A stretch of 64,000 nt of DNA from CSP1-1 sp035620615 (GCA_035620615.1 DASPGM010000006.1:86269-150268); one strand, 5' to 3'. Numbered from the stretch's first letter, positions 26,478-36,498 are shown. Notes: generated from the sequence alone by a model not told the origin. A program made the numbers and translations.

Positions 26478-28598
26478 TTATCTAGAATTTTTAACTGTTC
26501 CCCATTGTGCTAAAGCAGATGCAGCTGCAACCCAAGTTCGTAGATCTTGATAAACTGGAACCTTGTGCTTCTCAACTAATTTTATCATTTTTTCAGTATA
26601 TGGCCCACCATTACAACCAACTACAAGTGGCTTTTTCTGTGCCTTTGAGAAAGCAGCTAAATGATCAACAATTGTTTCTTCAAGTGGATCATCTTGGAAA
26701 ACAAACCATGGCATTGCAATATCAATATTCTTTTCATCATAAAATTGCTGAATAACAAATCTATAATCATCTGCAGTTGCCCCACCACCAACATCTGCTG
26801 GATTACCATTATGAATTGGAACAGTTGGTGGAAAACGAGCCTTCATTTTTTTGAGAAGTTTTGGTGACAACTTTCCAAGTGTAAGACCTAATCTTTCTAA
26901 ATGATCAATTCCACCAATCATTGGACCAGCTCCATTACTAGTCATAGCAACTCGATTACCCTTTGCAGGAGGTTGCCATGCAAGTGCCTTTAAGACTCCA
27001 GCTAGTTCTTGATAACTATCAACTGAAATAATTCCTGCCTGTTTTAGTGCACCCATGATGATTGCATTTGAACCACCAAGAGAACCTGTATGTGATGCAG
27101 CTTGTTTTGCACCTGCAGCAGTTCTTCCGCTCTTCCAAATAACGATTGGTTTTTTCTTTTCTTTCATTACTTTTTTAGCAGTATTGATGAATTTTCGTCC
27201 ATCTCCAAAGCCTTCAACGTATAATCCAATTACTTTTGTTTGAGGATCATTTGCAGCATACCATATCATGTCTGCTTCATCAACATCAGAACGATTGCCA
27301 TAACTAATCATTTTTGATAGACCAAACACATCAGCGCTTTCTAACATGCTAATTCCCATGGTTCCACTTTGTGAGAAAAATGCAACATTTCCCAATTTTG
27401 AACGTACCATTCTTTCTTGTCCTTGAAATGCACAATCAAGACGATTTGCTGCATTAAACATTCCAATACAATTAGGACCAACCACACGGATTTTGTGTTT
27501 AAGAGACAATTCTTTTACTTCAGCCTCCATTGCGGCTCTGTTACCGCCAAGCTCTTTACCGCCACCAGAAACTATTACAACATTATGAATTCCCTTCTTA
27601 GCACATGTTTTCATAATCGGCCCACATTCTGCGAGATCAATACATACAACAACAAGATCAATTTGTGCGTCTATTGCATCTAATGATGGATAACATTTGA
27701 TACCAAGAATTTCCTTTTGTTTAGGATTGATTGGATACACTTTACCTTTGTAATCCTGTTTTCCTAGTGCATCTAAAACAGAATTACCAATCTTTCCAGG
27801 AGTTGCAGAGGCTCCCACTAGTGCAACAGACTTTGGAGTGAAAAATTTCTCCATAAAGCCTGCATCTGGCTTTGCCTTTGAAATTGCGTTTTTCTTATAC
27901 TCTTTTCGAAGTAGAATTTTTGCATCAACTACAAAATAGGATTTTGGATAAACTACTATGGGATTAAAATCAATGCTATCAAAATGACCAGCATTATCAA
28001 CACCTAATTTGCCAATCCCAACAAGGGCTTTTGCCAACATGTTAATGTCAATTGGTTTGCTTCCACGAAATCCTTTTAGAATTTCTGCCCCTTTAAGCTC
28101 ATTTAACATAGATTTGGCATCTGCCAAGCTAATTGGAAGCATTCTAAATGATACGTCCTTGAATATTTCAGTAAGTACTCCTCCAAGACCTACCATGATT
28201 ACAGGACCAAACTGAGAATCATTTTGTAATCCTACAATTAGCTCAACTCCTTTTGGAACCATTTTTTCAAGTAAGATTCCTTTGACATGAACTCCCTTCT
28301 TTTTAGAAAGGCGTCCATACATATCAGTAAAAGTTTTTTTCACATCGTTTACATTATCAATACCAACTTTTACTCCTCCAACATCTGTTTTATGAAGAAT
28401 TTGTGGGGAGACTACTTTCATTACAAGAGGAAAGCCAAGTTTTTTTGCAGCTTTTACTGCTTCCTCAGATGATTTTACTAAAGCATAACCTGGTACTGCA
28501 ATGTGATAATTTTTTAAAATTGATTTTGCTAGTTCTTCTGTTATCACTTTATGATCTGTTTTGATTGTTTGTTCAAAAATTTGAGAAACAGAGGTCAT
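26478..28598 (-). CDS. ADP-forming acyl-CoA synthetase; probable 3-hydroxypropionyl-CoA synthetase
   Basis: A 706-residue fused NDP-forming acyl-CoA synthetase. The ATP-grasp (beta) half comes first (FPLVMKVVSPQILHKTDVGGVKVGI; GLGGVLTEIFKD). The CoA-binding and ligase (alpha) half follows (KSVALVGASATPGKIGNSVL; VGPNCIGMFN; AFFSQSGTMG). The phospho-histidine is in SHTGSLGGS near residue 503. The family makes acyl-CoA from acid, ATP and CoA, giving ADP, which saves energy relative to AMP-forming enzymes. Its neighbour is the crotonase-type hydratase, as in the thaumarchaeal 3HP/4HB cycle. 4-hydroxybutyrate or acetate as substrate remains possible. Confidence 0.9.
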   Translation of the reverse strand: MTSVSQIFEQTIKTDHKVITEELAKSILKNYHIAVPGYALVKSSEEAVKAAKKLGFPLVMKVVSPQILHKTDVGGVKVGIDNVNDVKKTFTDMYGRLSKKKGVHVKGILLEKMVPKGVELIVGLQNDSQFGPVIMVGLGGVLTEIFKDVSFRMLPISLADAKSMLNELKGAEILKGFRGSKPIDINMLAKALVGIGKLGVDNAGHFDSIDFNPIVVYPKSYFVVDAKILLRKEYKKNAISKAKPDAGFMEKFFTPKSVALVGASATPGKIGNSVLDALGKQDYKGKVYPINPKQKEILGIKCYPSLDAIDAQIDLVVVCIDLAECGPIMKTCAKKGIHNVVIVSGGGKELGGNRAAMEAEVKELSLKHKIRVVGPNCIGMFNAANRLDCAFQGQERMVRSKLGNVAFFSQSGTMGISMLESADVFGLSKMISYGNRSDVDEADMIWYAANDPQTKVIGLYVEGFGDGRKFINTAKKVMKEKKKPIVIWKSGRTAAGAKQAASHTGSLGGSNAIIMGALKQAGIISVDSYQELAGVLKALAWQPPAKGNRVAMTSNGAGPMIGGIDHLERLGLTLGKLSPKLLKKMKARFPPTVPIHNGNPADVGGGATADDYRFVIQQFYDEKNIDIAMPWFVFQDDPLEETIVDHLAAFSKAQKKPLVVGCNGGPYTEKMIKLVEKHKVPVYQDLRTWVAAASALAQWGTVKNSR

Positions 28599-28639
28599 AA
28601 TCAGATCGAAAGAAATCTAAATCATATATTAAACTTTGG

Positions 28640-29323
28640 TCAAAAATGGAAAGTTGATTTGAAATTTTTATAAAAAATCTCCATATTGTTTTGAACTATT
28701 GGAATTTTTTCATCTACCTCTTTGCGAATTTTATTAGGATTAACATAGGAGATATCTTTGAGTTTTTCTTGAGCCTTGTCTAGCCATAAATTTACAATTG
28801 CTTTATCAACTTCTAAATGAAATTGCACCCCAATGGCACTTTCCATTTGAAAAGCTTGATTCTCGTAATTTTGTGAATGAGCCAGTCTTACTGATTTATC
28901 TGGAAGACTAAATGTATCACCATGCCAGTGAAAGACTGTCATAGGACTCGTAACACCCGAAAATAATTTTGAATTTCCATCAAGAGTCAAATCATCATAA
29001 AATCCAATTTCTTTTTTATGACCGGTATACACCTTGGCACCTAATGCTTTTGCAATTAACTGAGAACCAAGACAAATTCCTAGTACAGGAATTTTATTTG
29101 TTACAAATTTTCTAATTAACTTTTGTTCTTCTATTAGATAAGGTAAATTATCATTTGCACTTTCTGATGCACCCAATATTACGAGAAGTGAAAAATCGCC
29201 CTCAGGAATTTGTTGCTGTTTTGCATAAATAGTTTGGAGCCTATATCCATCAGACTCTAGGAGATTTCCCAAGGTTCCAATGCCTTCAATTTTAGAATTT
29301 TGGATTACTAAAACATCTGCCAT
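28640..29323 (-). CDS. Class I glutamine amidotransferase domain protein (GMP synthase-like)
   Basis: A 227-residue GATase1. The nucleophile elbow is VLGICLGSQLIAKALGA with catalytic Cys, and the His/Glu pair is in IGVQFHLEVD. HWHGDTFSLP resembles YafJ/GuaA-like stand-alone amidotransferases. No synthetase domain is fused, so it is either a partner subunit or a gamma-glutamyl hydrolase of unknown substrate. It is separated from the acyl-CoA synthetase by only 41 bases and is divergent from the Toprim gene. Confidence 0.87.
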   Translation of the reverse strand: MADVLVIQNSKIEGIGTLGNLLESDGYRLQTIYAKQQQIPEGDFSLLVILGASESANDNLPYLIEEQKLIRKFVTNKIPVLGICLGSQLIAKALGAKVYTGHKKEIGFYDDLTLDGNSKLFSGVTSPMTVFHWHGDTFSLPDKSVRLAHSQNYENQAFQMESAIGVQFHLEVDKAIVNLWLDKAQEKLKDISYVNPNKIRKEVDEKIPIVQNNMEIFYKNFKSTFHF

Positions 29324-29373
29324 TTTCTTTATTCTTAAAAACTTCTTAATATGTCAAAGTAGTAGACGTATTC

Positions 29374-29751
29374 ATGGAAGTTTCAGAACAAGAAATTCAA
29401 GATCTTAGAAATTTTGTACGTTTACTGAATTCAAAATCAGATAGCGCAGTCATTGTAGAAGGAAAACGCGATTCTGAGGCATTACGTAGGATTGGATTCA
29501 CAGGCAATGTGTTGGAATTTCACAAGTTTCGTGGTTTGAGGAAATTTGTCGATATGGTTTCAGAATACAATACTTTGATTATTCTTTTAGATAGAGATCG
29601 AAAGGGAAGATATCTTACCACAAAAATTATTGAGCAGTTAGAACGAAGAATAAAGATTGATCTGTCTTTTAAGAAAAAACTTGTAACAATAACTAAAGGA
29701 AAGATACGTTTTATTGAGGAACTAAGCTGTTACAATTCTTTTTTGTATTAA
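29374..29751 (+). CDS. Small Toprim-domain protein
   Basis: A 125-residue single-domain protein. SAVIVEGKRDSEALRRIG provides the conserved Glu, and TLIILLDRDRKGRYLTTKI provides the DxD-like acidic motif of Toprim. Small archaeal Toprim proteins (UPF0292) resemble the RNase M5 catalytic domain, but their function is not established. It begins 50 bases from the divergent amidotransferase gene. Confidence 0.8.
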   Translation: MEVSEQEIQDLRNFVRLLNSKSDSAVIVEGKRDSEALRRIGFTGNVLEFHKFRGLRKFVDMVSEYNTLIILLDRDRKGRYLTTKIIEQLERRIKIDLSFKKKLVTITKGKIRFIEELSCYNSFLY

Positions 29752-29761
29752 AATTAATTTT

Positions 29762-31033
29762 CTAAGGCCAAAGTCCTCTGTGGTTGAATGCATCAACTAC
29801 ACGGCTTACTGCCAACACCATAGCTGCTCTACGCATATCAACTTGATGTTTCTTAGAAAGTGCATAGGTATCTCTGAATCCTCGAGTAATGTGGTCTTCC
29901 ATTTTCTTTGCTACCTCATTAAATGTCCAATAATATCCCATGTTATTTTGAACCCATTCAAGATAGGAAATACATACTCCTCCAGAGTTTGCCAAAATAT
30001 CAGGAATTACTATTATCTTCTTTTTGTAAATAATAGGATCCGCCTCAGGCAATGTGGGTCCATTTGCTGCTTCGGCAATTATTTTACATTTTAGATTATT
30101 TGCAATCTTTGCAGTGATTTGATTTTCAAGAGCTGCGGGAACTAGAACATCACATTTTGTAGTGAGCAATTCTTCAGTAGATATTTTCTTACTGCCTGGA
30201 TAGCCAACCAGAGAGCCCTTCTTTTGCTTGTATTCTAAAAGTTTGCTAGTTTTCAAGCCACTTGGATTTATGATTGCTCCTTTAGAGTCACTTGCAGCAA
30301 TTACTTTAGATCCCATCTTCTCAAGATATTCTCCAGCAAATGTTGCGGCATTTCCAAATCCCTGTAAGACCACTTTGGCTCCTTTTAATTTTAGTTTCAC
30401 TACCTTAGCTGCTTCTCTAACACAATATGCAGCACCAAGTCCAGTTGCTACGTTTCTAGCTAAAGAGCCTCCCATTGGAATTGGTTTTCCTGTAATTACT
30501 CCAGGCTGATATGTAACACCATGTAATTTTCCATAAGTATCCATAATCTGAGTCATTTCTTTTCCAGTTGTGTAAACATCGGGAGCTGGAATATCTTTTT
30601 GCGGACCAATAATTTCAGAAATATTAAATGCAAATCTTCTTGTGATCCTTTCTAGTTCTGCATCACTAATTTTTTCTGTTTTTGGATTTAGAAAGATACC
30701 ACCTTTACCACCACCCATTGGAATATCCACTACAGCACATTTCCATGTCATCCAAGCAGACAGTGCCATAACTTCTCTTTCCATATATTCAACACCACCT
30801 TCGGGGTTAAAGTAACGAATACCTCCTTTGTATGGACCTCGGTCATTATTATGCTGGCTTCTAAAACCAGTGAAAACTCGAATTTTTCCGTTATCCATCT
30901 TTACTGGAATTTTTACTCGAATGATTTTGTTTGGCATGGCCAAATAATCCCGAGTTCCTTGATCGATTTTTAAAATTTTACATGCATCATCAAGTTGTTG
31001 TGTTGCGTTAGCAAAAGGATCATTCTTGATCAA
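29762..31033 (-). CDS. gdhA: Glutamate dehydrogenase
   Basis: A 423-residue Glu/Leu/Phe/Val dehydrogenase. The catalytic lysine motif is DIPMGGGKGGIFLNP. Upstream, GFRSQHNNDRGPYKGGIRYF holds the substrate-binding lysine. PAPDVYTTGKEM gives the catalytic Asp, and a Rossmann domain begins near KVVLQGFGNAATFAGEYL. It links ammonia, 2-oxoglutarate and glutamate, a central point for nitrogen assimilation in an ammonia oxidiser. Cofactor preference cannot be decided by eye. Confidence 0.96.
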   Translation of the reverse strand: MIKNDPFANATQQLDDACKILKIDQGTRDYLAMPNKIIRVKIPVKMDNGKIRVFTGFRSQHNNDRGPYKGGIRYFNPEGGVEYMEREVMALSAWMTWKCAVVDIPMGGGKGGIFLNPKTEKISDAELERITRRFAFNISEIIGPQKDIPAPDVYTTGKEMTQIMDTYGKLHGVTYQPGVITGKPIPMGGSLARNVATGLGAAYCVREAAKVVKLKLKGAKVVLQGFGNAATFAGEYLEKMGSKVIAASDSKGAIINPSGLKTSKLLEYKQKKGSLVGYPGSKKISTEELLTTKCDVLVPAALENQITAKIANNLKCKIIAEAANGPTLPEADPIIYKKKIIVIPDILANSGGVCISYLEWVQNNMGYYWTFNEVAKKMEDHITRGFRDTYALSKKHQVDMRRAAMVLAVSRVVDAFNHRGLWP

Positions 31034-31270
31034 GTTATTCGAAAATAGGATCTCCAGATTATATTTAAGTTTGGCTAGATTCTCTCAAGAGGTTGTCATT
31101 ACCCATAAAATCCAAAAATAAACACGAATAAATTTTAAATCTTATATCCAAATAACCCTGGACCATTAAAAATTCTAGAATAGGAACAATTTGTTAATAG
31201 AATTTTGGGAGTTTATAAGATTACAAAAAAAGACGCTAGGTCTAAATTAATAAAAAATACATGAATTATA

Positions 31271-31639
31271 ATGGATATTAGAAATTTAGATTCAAAAAAA
31301 TACATTGCACTTGAAACTTTTAAAAAAAATAATCAACCTGTAAAAACACCTGTTTGGTTTGTTGTTCAAAATGGATTGATATATGTTATTACCAGAGACA
31401 AAACTGGCAAAGTAAAACGTCTAAAAAATAATTCAAATGTCAGAATAGCGCCATGTACGTTGTTTGGTAAAGTAATTGGAGATTGGGGTGTAGGGAGTGC
31501 CAAATTTGTAACAGATGAAGAGTTCAAAAAAGCACTTGAGTTGAGGAAAAAAAAGTATGGAGTTATGGATGGGATTGCACGATTTGCAAGCAGAAAAAAA
31601 GGAAACCTAATAGTTTTTTCAATAAAATTACAAGAATGA
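31271..31639 (+). CDS. PPOX-class split-barrel flavin/F420-dependent protein
   Basis: A 122-residue split-barrel protein. It starts LDSKKYIALETFKKNNQPVKTPVWFVVQNGLIYVIT, then KVKRLKNNSNVRIAPC, matching small PPOX-class F420- or FMN-dependent enzymes (Rv2074-like). The substrate is unknown. Thaumarchaea make F420, so either cofactor is possible. It converges on an HTH gene with a 4-base gap. Confidence 0.85.
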   Translation: MDIRNLDSKKYIALETFKKNNQPVKTPVWFVVQNGLIYVITRDKTGKVKRLKNNSNVRIAPCTLFGKVIGDWGVGSAKFVTDEEFKKALELRKKKYGVMDGIARFASRKKGNLIVFSIKLQE

Positions 31640-31643
31640 AAAT

Positions 31644-32030
31644 TTAATAGTATACCTTTTTTGAATTCATATTTTGTTCTAATCTTTCAATTACTTCTCC
31701 TAGAGCCCCAATATTTACCTCTAGGAAATTTGAAAGATAAAAAATAGCACCATATTTGTCTCCAACCTTTGTGATTAGATTATTTTTTTCAAGGATTCTC
31801 ATGTGATGTTGAATTGCTTTGTAATCAAGTCCTAGTTCTTTTGATAATTGATTTGTGTTTAAAGGACGTGCCTCAAGATTTATAATGATTTTTAGTCTGG
31901 TGTAACCTCCCTTGGTTCCAGTGAACAAATAAAGTAATAATTTTCTAGTGGCACGATCTGGTTTTCGATTAAGTGATATTGATTTAGAGTGGATTAAAGA
32001 TTTGAATTCTAATAGTTGAGTTTGTATCAT
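31644..32030 (-). CDS. Winged-helix transcriptional regulator (ArsR-like)
   Basis: A 128-residue protein with a central winged helix: YTRLKIIINLEARPLNTNQLSKELGL, then the recognition helix DYKAIQHHMRILEKNNLITKVG and a wing. The C-terminal helix (GALGEVIERLEQNMN) probably mediates dimerisation. The target is unknown. The nearest candidates are the convergent PPOX gene and the divergent proteasome alpha gene. Confidence 0.82.
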   Translation of the reverse strand: MIQTQLLEFKSLIHSKSISLNRKPDRATRKLLLYLFTGTKGGYTRLKIIINLEARPLNTNQLSKELGLDYKAIQHHMRILEKNNLITKVGDKYGAIFYLSNFLEVNIGALGEVIERLEQNMNSKKVYY

Positions 32031-32168
32031 TATGATCTTAGTATACCATTAGTGAAATACATTAAAACCGTATTTCCAAATCTAGTCCAAATTCATGACA
32101 AATTGATATCAGATAATAGATTTGAAATAACTAACCCTTAAATTGAATATCATAGAACTCGTTTTGAA

Positions 32169-32894
32169 ATGATGGCATCACGCGGCTACGATATGACGCC
32201 GACTATGTATTCGCCCGATGGAAGAATATACCAAGTAGAGTACGCAATTGAGACGGTAAAACGTGGGACTCTAGCGATCGGAATAAAATGCAAAGATGGA
32301 GTCATAATGGCAGTTGAGGAAAATCCACGGGTACTACAGGTTTCAAATATTACTCAAAAGATTTTTCAAGTTGATAAGCACATTGGAGTTGCTGCAGCAG
32401 GATACATTCCAGATGCCAGAGTTCAAGTAGATAATGCACGATTTTTCTCACAGAGTAACAAACTAACCTATGATGAACCTGTAGAGGTTGCAACCGTTGC
32501 AAAACACCTTGCAGATCAATGTCATCAATTTACTCAATACTCTGGGGTGAGACCATACGGTGTTGCATTGATTATTGCGGGAGTTGATCAGAAGGGAGGC
32601 TCCATTTATGTCACTGACCCCAGTGGAACCTATGTATCATATGCAGCAGTAGCAATAGGAGCAAGCTCTGAAGAGGTCACCGAATTTTTAGAAAAACACT
32701 ATAAAGAAGAAATGAGTTTGGAAGAAGGGGCAGCCTTGGCTACTGCAGCAATTAATGTAAAAAGTGAAAAAAAGGAAGGAGCAAAGCATGTCAAAATGTC
32801 TTGGGTTAAACTCGATAAACAGATTCTTGAAAAAGTTCCCGAAAGTGAAATTGAAAAATTTGCAAAAAATGCTAGTCAGAAATTTGTAAAGTAA
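32169..32894 (+). CDS. psmA: Proteasome alpha subunit
   Basis: A 241-residue subunit. The alpha-type N-terminal helix YDMTPTMYSPDGRIYQVEYAIETVKRG is the proteasome A signature that gates the 20S pore. GAALATAAINVKSEKK in the C-terminal part fits archaeal PsmA. Two adjacent ATG codons (32169 and 32172) could start it. The beta subunit is not in the window. Confidence 0.96.
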   Translation: MMASRGYDMTPTMYSPDGRIYQVEYAIETVKRGTLAIGIKCKDGVIMAVEENPRVLQVSNITQKIFQVDKHIGVAAAGYIPDARVQVDNARFFSQSNKLTYDEPVEVATVAKHLADQCHQFTQYSGVRPYGVALIIAGVDQKGGSIYVTDPSGTYVSYAAVAIGASSEEVTEFLEKHYKEEMSLEEGAALATAAINVKSEKKEGAKHVKMSWVKLDKQILEKVPESEIEKFAKNASQKFVK

Positions 32895-32946
32895 ATTTTT
32901 GTGAAAACTACCATCAAATATAATATACCATAATTCAAGTTTTCTT

Positions 32947-33636
32947 GTGGGTCTAGGAAGTTACTGGGGAGAAGTTTTAGATGTATTGCGTGAGATTATT
33001 CCAGTTTATGATAAAGTCAATTCTTACATCTCTTTAGGAAAAGACAAGCAACATCGTATTAGAGGCATTACTGGTAGAGTCAAAAGTGGAGATGTAATTC
33101 TTGATGCAGGTTCTGGTTTTGGAAATATGTCAAAGACTGCAATTGATGTAACAGATGGGAAAATTCACATTACACTTTATGATCCACTTGTACCCATGTT
33201 ACAACAAACAAGTAAATTTTTTGAAGAGAAACCAAAATTGACCTCAGGTGTTTTTGAACATATTCCATTTCAAAATGAAAAATTTGATGCAGTATTATGT
33301 GGATATTCACTTCGAGATGCCATTAACCTTAGAATTGCAATTTCAGAAATTCATCGAGTTTTAAAAAATGGTGGAAGATTTGTAATTGTTGATTTGGGAA
33401 AACCAGACAAGGTAGTTATTAGATTTGGGGTTTCATTTTATCTTAGAGTCATTTTACCAATAATTGCTTTAATTGCTGGAGGAAGATTAGGATTAAAATT
33501 TGCCACTCTATATGGAACTTACAAACGTTGGCCTCAAAATAAAAAACTAGAATCATTACTTCTTGAGAAATTTTCCAAAGTAGAATTTGAAAAGGATCTC
33601 ATGGGTGGCGCAATCATAGTAGCTGCATTCAAGTGA
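32947..33636 (+). CDS. UbiE/COQ5-like SAM methyltransferase
   Basis: A 229-residue class I methyltransferase starting at GTG. The opening YWGEVLDVLREIIPVYDKVNSYISLGKDKQHR resembles UbiE (YDxxNxxxSxGxhxxWR). Motif I is VILDAGSGFGNM, the post-I acidic residue follows, and a C-terminal YLRVILPIIALIAGG...YGTYKRWP matches the UbiE family. UbiE methylates demethylmenaquinone; thaumarchaea contain methylated menaquinones, which fits. The MFS gene starts one base after its stop. Confidence 0.82.
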   Translation: MGLGSYWGEVLDVLREIIPVYDKVNSYISLGKDKQHRIRGITGRVKSGDVILDAGSGFGNMSKTAIDVTDGKIHITLYDPLVPMLQQTSKFFEEKPKLTSGVFEHIPFQNEKFDAVLCGYSLRDAINLRIAISEIHRVLKNGGRFVIVDLGKPDKVVIRFGVSFYLRVILPIIALIAGGRLGLKFATLYGTYKRWPQNKKLESLLLEKFSKVEFEKDLMGGAIIVAAFK

Positions 33637-33637
33637 C

Positions 33638-34795
33638 ATGAAACTTCCAATTCTTCTAGTCTACCTGACTGCATTAATTGTAGGACTATCCTACGGAATG
33701 CACAATCCAATAGTTCCTGTTTTTTCAAAAGAGGTCATTGGCGCCTCCTATTTTGAATTGGGAATAATTGGCCTTACTAATTTTCTTCCTTACATGTTTA
33801 TTCCACTTTTTGTGGGAATTTTACTTGACAAATTTAACAATGGTTTGTTATTATCTGCAGGAATTGCATTAAACACATTATCCATCTATTTGCTATCAAT
33901 ATCACAATCGATTCCAGAAGTTGCATTTTTTAGAGCTCTTACTGGAATGGCTCATGCATTTTTTTGGCCTCCATGTGAAAGAATTATTTCTCAAGTGGAA
34001 AATCCAGAAAATAGAATCAAGTCAATTGCAAGATTCATGGGTTTTTTTGTAGGTGGGTTAATGGTTGGTCCTCTTATTGGTACATTTTTGCTTGAAAACT
34101 TTGATGTAACTTATAGAATTTTGTTCCAATACTCTACCTATGCTATTGCAATTGCAATTGTCACAAGTTTGTTACTATCAAAATATGGGAAAACAACTCA
34201 ACATAGTGCAATCGCCTTTGGCTCTATAAAGCAGATTACAAAATTTCCCATAATTGTAATAATGTTGATTTTTTGTAGCACTGCGTTTGGAACTTTTCTA
34301 ACAATATATCCTGCATTTATGAATGATAGATCAATTTCTGAATCTAATATTGAATTACTGTTTTTTATCTTTGGAATATCAAGACTAGTAACACTAGGAT
34401 TTGTCGGGCCCCTGCAAAAAAGGACCTTCCATAGTTTGATTGCAACCATACTATCCATTGCAGCCGGGATGTTGATTGTATTTTACTCCTTTACATTTGA
34501 GATGTTTACTATAGCCATGTTGATAATGGGTTTTGGTTTTACAATCTATTTTCCATTAACATTTGAGATAATTATGCGAAAATCTCAAAAGAAATTTTCT
34601 GGAGGGCTAATTGGAGCATATGAGGCAACATTTGGAATTGGATGGGCTGCAGGGCCTTTATTTGCAGGAATTGTAGCAGAGGCATTTGGAAAAGACGCTC
34701 CATATCTTGGTTTTTTTGTAATTGGCATAATTGTGACGTTAATACTGGTTCTAAATAGAAAAAAATTACAGGTACAGTGGAATCAAAATCTTTAA
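33638..34795 (+). CDS. Major facilitator superfamily transporter
   Basis: A 385-residue protein with about 12 hydrophobic helices. The loop 2-3 motif is GILLDKFNNGLLL. Helix 4 contains RALTGMAHAFFWPPCER, typical of MFS proteins. A second-half motif, FVGPLQKRTF, and a PLTFEIIMR segment follow. The substrate is unknown. It is tightly coupled to the UbiE-like gene (1-base gap). Confidence 0.87.
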   Translation: MKLPILLVYLTALIVGLSYGMHNPIVPVFSKEVIGASYFELGIIGLTNFLPYMFIPLFVGILLDKFNNGLLLSAGIALNTLSIYLLSISQSIPEVAFFRALTGMAHAFFWPPCERIISQVENPENRIKSIARFMGFFVGGLMVGPLIGTFLLENFDVTYRILFQYSTYAIAIAIVTSLLLSKYGKTTQHSAIAFGSIKQITKFPIIVIMLIFCSTAFGTFLTIYPAFMNDRSISESNIELLFFIFGISRLVTLGFVGPLQKRTFHSLIATILSIAAGMLIVFYSFTFEMFTIAMLIMGFGFTIYFPLTFEIIMRKSQKKFSGGLIGAYEATFGIGWAAGPLFAGIVAEAFGKDAPYLGFFVIGIIVTLILVLNRKKLQVQWNQNL

Positions 34796-35155
34796 TTCCA
34801 TTTATGGTTCCTCTGGTTAAAGGTCTTGGTTTATCATCCATATACCTACCCAAAAATAATTTTATGATTTGCATATTTTTTGGTATAATATCACAAAGGT
34901 TTAGAGATGATTTCAACAAAAAGTGTAATGTACTGTCATGGGGCGTCTTGGTGCGGGTCTCGGTAATTCCAAACTAGATAATGATTTGGAAAAATTGTCA
35001 AATCAAAAACATTGGAAATTTTTGATACTTAATCTTATCATTATATTGCACCCAGGAATTCCATGTTGTATAATCATAACAACAAAAAAATTAAGTCCAT
35101 GCCTAAAAGAGAAATGCTACGTAAAGGTTAAATCAAATTATAGAACGGTTCGATC
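34796..35155. other. Intergenic region, 360 bases
   Basis: No gene was recognised. Two overlapping short frames (34777-34977 and 34938-35159, plus) have no recognisable family and low-complexity compositions. A TATA-like CATTATATTG at about 35036-35046 and a TTGTATAATC at about 35063 could drive the secreted-protein gene that starts with GTG at 35156. A local GC-rich patch (34937-34965) has no clear fold. Confidence 0.4.
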
Positions 35156-36265
35156 GTGAAAGGAAATAAAATATCAAGTTTTTTTCTAATACTTGTTTTA
35201 TTGTTAAGTGTAACAAATTTACCAACTTTTTCCACATCTCAACTCGATTCTGATTCTCACAATCTTTATGGTTTATCTATTGGTCTAATTGATGTCGCCT
35301 TTGCAGATGACGACGATGATGAAGAGGAAGATGATGATAATGAAAAAGACAAAAAAGAAAAGAAAGACAAGGAAGAAAAGAAGGAACAAAAAAGCGGCAA
35401 GCAAAAAATCAAGGTAGAAATCGAAGACGGCAAGTCAGAAATAGAAATAAAAATCGATGGCATTGAATCAGAACTGAAACTCGAAAGTACTGATATGGAT
35501 GATATTCTCAGTGCCATTCAATCGATAACAGGATTAAGTGAATCTGAGATTAAAGATATCTGGGAGATTAAGATAGAAGATGATGATGAAGATGAAGATG
35601 ATCATGGTAAGAAGGATAAAATCACTATATGTCATATTCCACCTGGAAATCCTAGCAATGCTCACACAATAAGTGTCTCAGGTAATGCCAAAAACGCCCA
35701 CTTAGCTCATGGAGATACTTTGGGAGAATGCCCAGATAGTGATGATCAGGACGACGATGACCCGATTAATCCTACAACTATCACACTAACCAAACAAGTA
35801 ACCAACGATAATCAGGGAACAGCTGGACCAAATGATTTTAAGATTTCAGTTAATGGAACTATTGTATTATCTGGCTCTACTACCAATGTTGCGCCTAACG
35901 TCTTATTTGCCATCAATGAAACAGTAGCTGACGGATATGAGTTCGTTCAGATAACAGGTGATCCAAAGTGTCCAACAAATCTAGATGAGAAAACCATCTC
36001 ACTTGCACCAGGTGAGGACATTAGCTGTGTTATACACAATAACGATGTAAGCCAAGCCTCATCTTCTTTTGTTCAAACTGGTGAAAGCTTGTCAGAAACA
36101 GCTACTGATAATAATGAACTTTCACAATTAATTGAGGAAAATAAAAAACTCAGAGAAGATCTTGAAAGACAAGAAGAACAAATCGATGAACTAAATGAAC
36201 AAGTTGATTATCTTAGTGAAATTATAGCAAGTATACAAGGCTTTTTAGATAGAATATTTGGCTAA
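35156..36265 (+). CDS. Secreted modular protein: acidic linker, ICHIPPGN module, SpaA-like domain, coiled coil
   Basis: A 369-residue protein starting at GTG. Residues 1-50 look like a signal region (FFLILVLLLSVTNL). An Asp/Glu/Lys-rich stretch follows (DDDDDEEEDDDNEKDKK). Residues around 160 carry ICHIPPGNPSNAHTISV...HLAHGDTLGEC, a module found in many secreted proteins. A region around 205-300 (TLTKQVTNDNQGTAGPNDF... to ISCVIHNND) resembles prealbumin-like/SpaA repeats. The last 50 residues are a strong coiled coil (LIEENKKLREDLERQEEQID). It is probably a cell-surface protein; no enzyme motif is seen. Confidence 0.8.
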   Translation: MKGNKISSFFLILVLLLSVTNLPTFSTSQLDSDSHNLYGLSIGLIDVAFADDDDDEEEDDDNEKDKKEKKDKEEKKEQKSGKQKIKVEIEDGKSEIEIKIDGIESELKLESTDMDDILSAIQSITGLSESEIKDIWEIKIEDDDEDEDDHGKKDKITICHIPPGNPSNAHTISVSGNAKNAHLAHGDTLGECPDSDDQDDDDPINPTTITLTKQVTNDNQGTAGPNDFKISVNGTIVLSGSTTNVAPNVLFAINETVADGYEFVQITGDPKCPTNLDEKTISLAPGEDISCVIHNNDVSQASSSFVQTGESLSETATDNNELSQLIEENKKLREDLERQEEQIDELNEQVDYLSEIIASIQGFLDRIFG

Positions 36266-36498
36266 CCATTTTCATTAACTAAAGAGATTACTTTAGTCTG
36301 AAACGATAACTGTTCTTTTTTTGTATAATCCTGTAGAGATTACCCAAATTTAACTATCATAAGAGCTAATGTAATATACGGCATTAATAAGATGCTCTGA
36401 CTGTAGCTGTACTCCTAATGATGGTAAAACGAAGGGATGAGAAAATCTAGACTAGGACTTTCCTAAATGATATTAATATAGAAAAAAATTTACCTTTG

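Noticed and set aside
34777..35159. Two plus-strand frames (66 and 73 codons) in the gap after the MFS gene
   Set aside because: No family, no good ribosome-binding site, and they overlap each other in different frames.
35266..35517. Ser-rich minus-strand frame
   Set aside because: It is the antisense of the Asp/Glu/Lys-rich linker of the secreted protein at 35156; the composition is a by-product.
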